DNA from: Pseudomonadota bacterium | GTDB taxonomy: Bacteria; Pseudomonadota; Gammaproteobacteria; Steroidobacterales; Steroidobacteraceae | Direction of reading: 5' to 3' | Assembly: GCA_021808035.1 (NCBI GenBank) | Contig: JAKBCG010000145.1 | Location: 1 to 6,464 of the forward strand | DNA: 6,464 nucleotides | In this document: positions 1-5,019 of the stretch, one piece after another | Layout of the letters: the number at the start of each line of letters is the position of its first letter | How positions within the stretch are numbered: the first letter of the stretch is position 1 | Translations under genes and position numbers: made by a program | The notes under the pieces: model-generated | Seen by the model: the letters and a program-made list of their open reading frames with translations, nothing else | What the model was told of the DNA's origin: nothing | The model's database searches: none

Positions 1-519
1 CGATCCGATCGGGATCTGGATCGCCAGCGGCCGCGCGCCGAGGCGCTTCTTGATCATGTCGACGCAGCGCAGGAAGTTCGCGCCGCTGCGGTCCATCTTG
101 TTCACGTAGCAGATCCGCGGCACGCCGTAGTTGTCCGCGAGGCGCCAGTTGGTCTCGGACTGCGGCTCGACGCCGGCGACGCCGTCGAACACGACGACCG
201 CGCCGTCGAGCACGCGCAGGCTCCGGTTGACCTCGATCGTGAAGTCGACGTGTCCCGGGGTGTCGATCAGGTTGACCTTCTTGCCGCGCCAGAACGCCGA
301 GACCGCCGCGCTTTGGATCGTGATCCCGCGCTTCTGTTCCTGCTCGAGGTAGTCGGTCGTCGTCGACGTCTTCAGGTCCTTCGTGTCGTGGATGTCGATG
401 ATCGTGTGCTTGCGCCCCGTGTAGTACAGGATTCGCTCGGTCGTCGTGGTCTTGCCGGCGTCGACGTGGGCGATGATGCCGATATTGCGAATATCGGAGA
501 GCGGGATTTGACGGGGCAT
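1..519 (-). CDS. fusA: Elongation factor G-type translational GTPase, N-terminal part (truncated by window edge)
   Basis: The first 173 residues of an EF-G-family GTPase are present; the rest lies beyond base 1. EF-G drives tRNA/mRNA translocation on the ribosome and, with RRF, ribosome recycling. Visible GTPase motifs: P-loop AHVDAGKTT (residues 17-25), switch I RGITI (64-68, Mg-binding T67), DTPGH (86-90, catalytic H90) and NKMD (140-143). The ATG at 517-519 has a GGAAG ribosome binding site 7 nt upstream (527-531 on the plus strand). Compared from memory with E. coli EF-G, the segment between HD (44-45) and LEQEQ (58-62) is about 5 residues longer, and the loop between W77 and the DTPGH strand is about 7 residues shorter. 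No rpsL, rpsG or tuf is visible in this window. This suggests a divergent EF-G or second paralogue rather than the str-operon copy. The family is certain; the exact paralogue, and hence the symbol, is not. Confidence 0.93.
   Translation of the reverse strand, partial: MPRQIPLSDIRNIGIIAHVDAGKTTTTERILYYTGRKHTIIDIHDTKDLKTSTTTDYLEQEQKRGITIQSAAVSAFWRGKKVNLIDTPGHVDFTIEVNRSLRVLDGAVVVFDGVAGVEPQSETNWRLADNYGVPRICYVNKMDRSGANFLRCVDMIKKRLGARPLAIQIPIGS
479..497 (-). repeat. Perfect 8-bp inverted repeat (3-nt loop) in the first codons of the EF-G gene
   Basis: Arms CCGATATT (479-486) and AATATCGG (490-497) flank GCG. The repeat spans the end of codon 8 to the start of codon 14 (SDIRNIG), so the mRNA can form a tight hairpin beginning about 23 nt after the start codon. 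It depends on GAT, ATT and AAT codons. These are the only GAT, ATT and AAT in the visible part of the gene, where Asp, Ile and Asn are otherwise GAC, ATC and AAC. The repeat itself is seen directly; any function is inference. Confidence 0.6.
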
Positions 520-787
520 AATCGATCTTCCGTTGCCTGTGAAGTTTGCGAAAAACAAGCGCACGGGCCGGCCGGCCCAACGCGCCAGGGCGCGGAGTCT
601 GCCACGTCGCCGCGCGCCTGTCGAAATGTTTTTATCGGTCCGGCCGGGGGTGGGGGCCGGCACGGGGCGCCAGCGCGCCGGTGGACCGCTTGGCCCCCGC
701 GGCCACGCCGCTATACTACCGCCCCTCGGCACGCCGGACTCCGGCAACGACGGAGCGCTTTCCCGCTTGTCTCACGCGATCCGACCG
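520..787. other. Divergent intergenic region between the EF-G gene and alr
   Basis: These 268 bp separate the two divergent genes. The region holds the EF-G ribosome binding site (527-531), a 14-bp GC palindrome (565-578, built around GGCCGGCC), a short AT-rich stretch near 623-635, a GC-rich inverted repeat (CCGGCC at 640-645 and GGCCGG at 655-660) and the alr promoter at 690-717. Reading frames crossing it are extensions or shadows of alr and lack coding similarity. I could not resolve a convincing promoter for the EF-G gene. Confidence 0.7.
690..717 (+). promoter_or_regulatory. Sigma70-type promoter upstream of alr
   Basis: A -35 element TTGGCC (690-695, 4/6 to consensus) and a -10 element TATACT (712-717, 5/6) are separated by 16 bp. 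Transcription would start near 724, leaving a 5' leader of about 64 nt to the ATG. The -10 stands out against very GC-rich surroundings. The same hexamer, TATACT, is the best -10 candidate for the kinase operon. Confidence 0.6.
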
Positions 788-1855
788 ATGGCGAACGCGA
801 CGATCGACACGTCGGCGCTCAGGCACAACCTGGGCATCGTCCGCGCCCGCGCGCAGGGGTCGCGCGTGATGGCGGTCGTCAAGGCGAACGCGTACGGGCA
901 CGGTCTGGTGCCGGTCGCGCGCGCGCTCGCGCAAGCCGACGCGTTCGCGGTCGCACGGGTCGAGGAAGGGCTTGCGTTGCGCGGCGCCGGCATCGAACAG
1001 CCGATCGTGCTGCTCGAAGGGGTCTTCGACGCCGATCAGCGCGACGCCGCGGCGGCGTCGCGGTTCGACCTGGTCGTGCACACCGCCGCGCAGATCGACC
1101 TGCTCCGGGGCGCGGCGCCCGCGAGCTTCAAGGTGTGGCTGAAGGTCGACACCGGGATGAACCGCCTGGGGTTCGATCCGGCCGATTTCGCGGCGGCCCG
1201 CACGGCGCTCGGCGCGCTGGTCGCGGTGCGCGGTCCCGTCCACTCGTTCACCCATCTGGCGAGCGCCGACGAGCCGTGCAACCCCGCGACCGCGGCGCAG
1301 CTCGCGTGCTTCGAGGCGGCGACCCGGGATTTGCCTGGCGAACGCAGCATTGCGAACTCCGCCGCGCTGCTCAACCTGCCGGCCGCGCTGGCGGATTGGG
1401 TCCGGCCCGGCCTGCTCCTGTACGGCGCCTCGCCGGTGCCGGGCGCGGTCGGCGTCGAGCACGGCCTGCGACCGGCGATGACGCTCCGGTCCCAGGTCAT
1501 CGCCGTGAAGCGCATCCGGTCCGGTGCGCGCGTCGGCTACGGCGGCGTGTGGGTCGCGGCGCGGCCGACGACGCTCGCGGTCGCCGCGATCGGCTACGGG
1601 GATGGTTACCCGCGCAGCGCCGGCGCGGCCGGCGCGGTACTGCTGCGTGGGCGGCGCGTGCCGCTCGCGGGACGCGTGTCGATGGACATGCTGGCGATCG
1701 ACGCGACGGACGTCGATCCCCCGGTCCGCATCGGCGAGCCGGTCGTGCTCTGGGGGGCCGGATTGCCGGTGGAGGCGGTGGCCGCTGCCGCCGGCGCGAT
1801 CCCGTATGAACTGCTCTGCGGGATCAGCCAGCGGGTCGCGGTCGAGGGTCGCTAG
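788..1855 (+). CDS. alr: Alanine racemase (PLP-dependent)
   Basis: A 355-residue protein, against about 359 for E. coli Alr. It interconverts L- and D-alanine in the cytoplasm and so supplies D-Ala for peptidoglycan cross-linking peptides. The N-terminal TIM barrel has the PLP-binding lysine K32 in AVVKANAYGHG. K119 in LKVDTG aligns with the lysine that is carbamylated in Geobacillus Alr, and R206 in WVRPG is the arginine near the PLP ring. The C-terminal beta domain has the second catalytic base, Y251, in VGYGG, then GYGDGYPR and the SMDM motif. The ATG has no clear ribosome binding site. An in-frame TTG at 767-769 would add seven residues (MSHAIRP) and has GGAG at 752-755, 11 nt upstream, so it is a possible alternative start; the ATG fits family N-termini better. 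The gene follows its own promoter at 690-717 and ends in a TAG that overlaps the convergent FHA gene. Confidence 0.96.
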   Translation: MANATIDTSALRHNLGIVRARAQGSRVMAVVKANAYGHGLVPVARALAQADAFAVARVEEGLALRGAGIEQPIVLLEGVFDADQRDAAAASRFDLVVHTAAQIDLLRGAAPASFKVWLKVDTGMNRLGFDPADFAAARTALGALVAVRGPVHSFTHLASADEPCNPATAAQLACFEAATRDLPGERSIANSAALLNLPAALADWVRPGLLLYGASPVPGAVGVEHGLRPAMTLRSQVIAVKRIRSGARVGYGGVWVAARPTTLAVAAIGYGDGYPRSAGAAGAVLLRGRRVPLAGRVSMDMLAIDATDVDPPVRIGEPVVLWGAGLPVEAVAAAAGAIPYELLCGISQRVAVEGR

Positions 1856-2589
1856 CTCTCGAAGAATCCCATCTTCACGCCGGCGAGCTGCACGATGTCG
1901 TTGTCGGCGAGCTTGCGGGCCTGCGGGCCGATAGGCACCCCGTTCACCAGCGGGTAGTCGTTCTCCTTGCCGCTGTCGACGTGCACGATGTAGTAGCCTT
2001 CCGCGCGCCGCGTGATCGCGGCGACCTGGATGCCCGGCCGGCCGAGCGTCGTCAAGGCCTTGGTGAGCTCGAGCTCGCGTCCCGCGAAAGCGCCACTCAG
2101 CACCTGGAGCTTCGCCTTCGGCAGCGCGACCGGAACCTCGGCGGCGGATGCCGGGGCCGGCGTGCGCGGTGCGGCCGCGGCGGCGGTCGCCGCCGCCGCG
2201 CGATCGACCGCCTGGCCGACGCGGCGGATCCGATCCTCACCCTGACTGCTCGGGGTGATCACCATGGTCTTCTCGAATTCGTCCTGCGACGCGTTGTCTT
2301 CCTGGCTGTCGATGTAGCGCAGCTGATGATGGCCGACGGTGATCACGTCGCCGTGTTGCATCGCGTGTTTCTTGATCAGCTTCCCGTTGACGTAGGTGCC
2401 GTTGGTGCTGTTCAGGTCCTCGAGGAAGGAGTCGCTGAGGATGTTGATGATCAGGGAATGGTGGCCGCTGACCGCCGGGTTGTCGATCCGGATGTCGTTG
2501 TCCGGAAGGCGCCCGATCGTGTAGCGCTCCTTGTTCATGTTGTATTCCGCCAGGACTTGACCGTCCAGACTAAGCATCAGGCGTGCCAT
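1852..2589 (-). CDS. FHA-domain protein with a second, degenerate FHA-like domain
   Basis: A 245-residue soluble protein with no signal peptide or membrane segment, likely the phosphothreonine reader of the kinase/phosphatase operon. The N-terminal FHA domain (about 1-93) has all hallmark residues: G26-R27, S41-x-x-H44 and NSTNGTYVNG (N60-G69, with N63 and N68). A linker follows with Thr residues in EKTMVITP (T108, T112), then an Ala-rich stretch (131-150). Residues about 158-244 look like a second FHA fold with LGRPG (G183, R184) and LVNG (214-217), but AITRR replaces SxxH, so it probably does not bind phosphopeptide. I recall similar two-part proteins in beta- and gammaproteobacteria. The ATG at 2587-2589 has GGGAG (2595-2599) 5 nt upstream and lies 16 nt after the phosphatase stop. 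The linker threonines are plausible kinase targets; that is inference. Confidence 0.9.
   Translation of the reverse strand: MARLMLSLDGQVLAEYNMNKERYTIGRLPDNDIRIDNPAVSGHHSLIINILSDSFLEDLNSTNGTYVNGKLIKKHAMQHGDVITVGHHQLRYIDSQEDNASQDEFEKTMVITPSSQGEDRIRRVGQAVDRAAAATAAAAAPRTPAPASAAEVPVALPKAKLQVLSGAFAGRELELTKALTTLGRPGIQVAAITRRAEGYYIVHVDSGKENDYPLVNGVPIGPQARKLADNDIVQLAGVKMGFFES
2176..2200 (-). repeat. 25-nt perfect GC hairpin within the Ala-rich linker of the FHA gene
   Basis: Arms 2176-2186 and 2190-2200 are perfect 11-bp reverse complements around TCG (2187-2189). In the coding strand a run of GCG alanine codons, a Thr codon and then a run of GCC/GCG alanine codons produce the symmetry. The mRNA hairpin would be very stable. 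It may be only a by-product of an alanine run in a GC-rich genome. Confidence 0.55.
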
Positions 2590-2605
2590 TCAGACTCCCA
2601 TGTCG

Positions 2606-3442
2606 TTAGCCGAACCATCCCAATATTCTGTTAAATATACCCCGATGTGCCGGAAAGGGCTCGTCGATTCGAGCCATGATCACCGAGATATTGTCCCGTC
2701 CGCCATTATCATTTGACAATTGAATCAATTGCTTGGCCACCATATCTAAATTATCACTGAAAGTATTGATCGTCAGGTGGATGTCGTCGTCTTCGAGCAT
2801 GTCCGACAGCCCGTCGGAGCAGAGCACGTAGTGGTCGCGCGGATGCGCCGTCTCCTCGTTGATCTCGACCTGCACGGTCTCCTCGACGCCGAGCGCGCGA
2901 GTCACGTAATTCTTGTTCGATGCGCGCTGCGCCTCCTGCTGGGAGTAGAAGCCGCGGTCCACGAGTTCCTGCAGCAGCGAGTGGTCGAGCGTGAGCTGCT
3001 CGAAGCGGTTGTCCCGCAGACGGTATAGACGCGAGTCGCCGACGTGGGCGATCGATATCCGGTTGTCGTGAAACAAGCAGGCGACCACCGTCGTTCCCAT
3101 TCCCTCGCATTGTGGCTGGGTCCGCGAGGTGTGGTAGATGATGTTGTTCGCCCTGTGAATCGCGTCACGCAGGATGATGCTCGGGCGGGTGAGGCCGGTC
3201 TCCGGATCGCTCGTCGCGAGGTCCTCGCGCGCGAGCGCGTCCCGCACGAGGTTCACGATCGTCTTGACCGCGATCCCGCTCGCGACCTCGCCGGCGTTGT
3301 AGCCGCCCATGCCGTCGGCGAGCACGAACAAGCCGATCTCGGCCTCGGCGGCGATCGCATCCTCGTTGTGCTCGCGCACCTTCCCCGTGTCGCTCAACGC
3401 GACGCTGCTGATCTTTCCGCGCAAGTTCATCGTGGTCGGCAC
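2606..3442 (-). CDS. PP2C-family Ser/Thr protein phosphatase (Stp1/PrpC type)
   Basis: A 278-residue Mg/Mn-dependent phosphatase, expected to remove phosphate from Ser/Thr targets of the kinase just upstream. The PP2C motifs are complete and in order: REHNEDA (23-29, metal ligand D28), LADGMGGYNAGE (41-52, D43), GMGTTVV (114-120), HVGDSRLY (133-140), NYVTRALG in the middle, CSDGLSDM (208-215, D210) and GGRDNISV (247-254, D250). The length suits a bare catalytic domain. The last residues (GIFNRILGWFG) form a hydrophobic tail outside the catalytic core that could touch the membrane or a partner. The start is GTG at 3440-3442, with GGGAG (3456-3460) 13 nt upstream; an ATG four codons in (3428-3430) is the alternative. 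It lies 25 nt after the kinase stop and 16 nt before the FHA gene. The final ~50 codons are markedly AT-rich (see findings). Confidence 0.94.
   Translation of the reverse strand: MPTTMNLRGKISSVALSDTGKVREHNEDAIAAEAEIGLFVLADGMGGYNAGEVASGIAVKTIVNLVRDALAREDLATSDPETGLTRPSIILRDAIHRANNIIYHTSRTQPQCEGMGTTVVACLFHDNRISIAHVGDSRLYRLRDNRFEQLTLDHSLLQELVDRGFYSQQEAQRASNKNYVTRALGVEETVQVEINEETAHPRDHYVLCSDGLSDMLEDDDIHLTINTFSDNLDMVAKQLIQLSNDNGGRDNISVIMARIDEPFPAHRGIFNRILGWFG
2634..2639 (-). promoter_or_regulatory. Possible internal -10 element ahead of the FHA gene
   Basis: On the minus strand this reads TATATT (5/6 to TATAAT), lying 45 nt upstream of the FHA start inside the AT-rich 3' end of the phosphatase gene. 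No good -35 lies at 16-18 bp, so an internal promoter is only a possibility. Confidence 0.2.
2717..2731 (-). repeat. 15-nt palindrome CAATTGA-N1-TCAATTG in the phosphatase gene
   Basis: Two CAATTG hexamers, each itself a palindrome, make a 7-bp inverted repeat with a 1-nt centre. It encodes QLIQL near the C-terminus of the phosphatase and sits in the AT-rich patch. The form resembles a small dimeric-regulator operator, but it may simply reflect the repeated Gln-Leu codons. Confidence 0.4.
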
Positions 3443-3467
3443 GTGGGTCTCGTCGCTCCCGAAGGGT

Positions 3468-4919
3468 TCACGGAGTTCCGCTCGGCAGGTGCGCCTTGCA
3501 ATCCTCGAGCGCGGCCGCCATTTGCGCGCCGCTGTCGAAGCGCGCCGCCGGCGCCTTCGCGAGCGCCCTGTCGAGCACGGTTTCCAGGCATGCGGGCAGG
3601 TCCGGGCGATAGGCGCGCAACGGCGGGTGCGGCTTCTCCGCGATCTGATGCATCAGCCCCGTCATCGAGTCGGCGGTGAACGGCAGGTGCCCGGTCAAGA
3701 GCTGGAACAGGCTAACACCGAGCGAAAACAAGTCCGAGTGGCCGGTCACAGTTCGCCCTTCGAGCTGTTCCGGCGACATGAACGAGGGCGTGCCGAGCAC
3801 GATCCCGGTGCGCGTGCTGCCGGAGTCGGTGATCCGGGCGATCCCGAAGTCGGTGATCTTCAGCACGTCCGCGGCCGGGTCGTACATCAGGTTCGCCGGC
3901 TTGATGTCCCGGTGCACGACCTGCTGCTTGTGCGCGAAATTCAGCGCCTCGGCGGTGCGCTTCACCAGTTCGACGACCTTGCGGGGTTCGAGCAGCCGGC
4001 TCGGCGCCGCGTGCTCGCTGAGGTGCCGCCCCTTCAGGTATTCCATCGCGATATAGGCGAGTCCGCGCTCCTCGCCGACGTCGTATATCGTCACGATGTT
4101 CGGGTGGTTCAGCCGGCCCGCGGTCTCCGCTTCGCGGAAGAACCGGGAGCGTGCCTCCGCGAGCTCCGCTTCGCTGAACTCGCTCGCCAGGGGAATCGCC
4201 TTGATCGCGACCAGGCGGTTGATCGCGAGGTCGCGGCCGAGGTAGACGACCCCCATTGCGCCGCGGCCGATCTCCCGTTCCAGGCGGTAGCGGCCGAGTT
4301 GGGCCGGCGCGGCGGCGGTGCCGTCGCCGGCCTCGGCCGTCCCGTCCCGGGCTGGCGGCTCGGCGGCTCGGGACGCGGTCGCCGGACGGGCGGCGGAACC
4401 GGTGTGATCGGTGGATCCGGCGGCGGCGCGTCCCGGCGTGGCGCCGTCGCGCGCCGGGCTGCGGGCGGGGCCGCTGCGCAGCGATGCGCGATCGGCGTCC
4501 AGCAGGCGCTGCAGGCGGACGGTGACGTCGCGGTAGCTCGCATCCACCCGGGTCAGGTGCCGGAACACCGCCGTCGATTGCAACAATCGGCCGCGCTGTT
4601 CGAGCTGGGTGCCGAGGGCGTACAGGTCCCCGAGCACGGTCGCGTTCGGCTTGCGGGCCTTCAGTTCCGCGAAGCGCTGCTCGAAATTGTCGAGCAATCG
4701 GGCCGTGTCGGCACCGGGCGGGCGCGGTCCGCCGTTCGCGCCCGAGCGCGTGATGCCCGCCCCGATCCGCGCGAACACGAACGTCGCGGTTCCGGCGCCG
4801 AGCAGCACGCCCCCGGGGACCCAGAGCCATGGTCCGTGTTCGCCGAGCAGGTGCAATGCGACGGACAGCGCGATGATCGCGACCCCGGCGACGGCACCGA
4901 TCAACCCGAGTTTTCTCAT
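3468..4919 (-). CDS. Membrane-anchored Hanks-type serine/threonine protein kinase
   Basis: A 483-residue protein, first gene of a kinase-phosphatase-FHA operon. Residues 4-25 and 32-50 form two hydrophobic helices joined by a very short loop, with R2/K3 and R51 flanking them, so both ends should be cytoplasmic. Residues about 71-143 are helical and TPR-like (a GDLYALGTQLEQRG stretch, then SYRDV). An Ala/Pro/Arg-rich linker runs to about 208. The C-terminal kinase domain (about 209-474) is intact: glycine loop GRGAMG (218-223), VAIK with K240, HRDIKPAN with catalytic D338 and K340, DFG with D357, activation-loop threonines T369, T371 and T377, and SPE with E384. The order (membrane, TPR-like, kinase) is the reverse of PknB/PrkC, which has kinase, membrane, then PASTA. 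The ATG at 4917-4919 lacks a clear ribosome binding site; the open frame continues upstream across the promoter and into radA, but that part is not plausible coding sequence. Confidence 0.93.
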   Translation of the reverse strand: MRKLGLIGAVAGVAIIALSVALHLLGEHGPWLWVPGGVLLGAGTATFVFARIGAGITRSGANGGPRPPGADTARLLDNFEQRFAELKARKPNATVLGDLYALGTQLEQRGRLLQSTAVFRHLTRVDASYRDVTVRLQRLLDADRASLRSGPARSPARDGATPGRAAAGSTDHTGSAARPATASRAAEPPARDGTAEAGDGTAAAPAQLGRYRLEREIGRGAMGVVYLGRDLAINRLVAIKAIPLASEFSEAELAEARSRFFREAETAGRLNHPNIVTIYDVGEERGLAYIAMEYLKGRHLSEHAAPSRLLEPRKVVELVKRTAEALNFAHKQQVVHRDIKPANLMYDPAADVLKITDFGIARITDSGSTRTGIVLGTPSFMSPEQLEGRTVTGHSDLFSLGVSLFQLLTGHLPFTADSMTGLMHQIAEKPHPPLRAYRPDLPACLETVLDRALAKAPAARFDSGAQMAAALEDCKAHLPSGTP

Positions 4920-4953
4920 TGAATGGACATGATCCCGGTCGACGACGCCGTGC

Positions 4954-4984
4954 AGTATAGGGGATCGGGTGTCGGACACGGCAA
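4954..4984 (-). promoter_or_regulatory. Candidate sigma70 promoter of the kinase-phosphatase-FHA operon
   Basis: On the minus strand, TTGCCG (4979-4984, 4/6) and TATACT (4954-4959, 5/6) are 19 bp apart, slightly longer than the usual 17. The -10 ends 34 nt before the kinase ATG, giving a short leader of about 28 nt. The position and the good -10 support it; the long spacer suggests weak or activated transcription. Confidence 0.45.
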
Positions 4985-5008
4985 TGCTAAGCTCACAAAA
5001 TCGACACG

Positions 5009-5014
5009 AAAGGA
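5009..5014 (+). promoter_or_regulatory. Ribosome binding site that fixes the radA start
   Basis: AAAGGA ends 5 nt before the ATG at 5020-5022. The longer frame from an ATG at 4969 lacks such a site and would add 17 residues that are absent from RadA N-termini, so 5020 is chosen. Confidence 0.75.
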
Positions 5015-5019
5015 TCGAC

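Larger units (their letters stand above)
4920..5019. other. Divergent control region between the kinase operon and radA
   Basis: This 100-bp gap contains the minus-strand promoter candidate (4954-4984), a short odd palindrome GTGTC-G-GACAC (4969-4979) inside that promoter's spacer, and the radA ribosome binding site. I could not find a convincing radA promoter; TGCTAAGCT (4985-4993) and CAAAAT (4996-5001) are only weak -10 candidates. Confidence 0.6.

Noticed and set aside
565..578. 14-bp palindrome around GGCCGGCC in the EF-G leader
   Set aside because: A simple GC-only self-complementary run, expected by chance at this base composition; no other support for a site.
640..660. CCGGCC...GGCCGG hairpin near a T-run as a terminator
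   Set aside because: The plus-strand T-rich stretch precedes the stem, and on the minus strand the stem is followed by A-rich sequence, not a T-run. There is also no gene ending here.
250..1809. 519-codon plus-strand frame across the EF-G gene, intergenic region and alr
   Set aside because: It overlaps two well-supported genes in other frames and gives Arg-rich nonsense; a product of high GC.
2713..2748. TTGACA followed by TATCTA on the plus strand as an antisense promoter
   Set aside because: The -35 is perfect, but the nearest -10-like hexamer is 24 bp away and matches only 3/6; probably a chance match in an AT-rich patch.
3309..4922. 537-codon plus-strand open frame antisense to the kinase gene
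   Set aside because: A shadow of the GC-rich kinase gene. Its translation is Arg/Ala/Gly-rich with no recognisable motifs, while the minus strand encodes a complete kinase.
4969..5019. Upstream ATG at 4969 as the radA start
   Set aside because: No ribosome binding site there, and the extra residues do not resemble RadA. The ATG at 5020 has AAAGGA 5 nt upstream and leads directly into the zinc finger.
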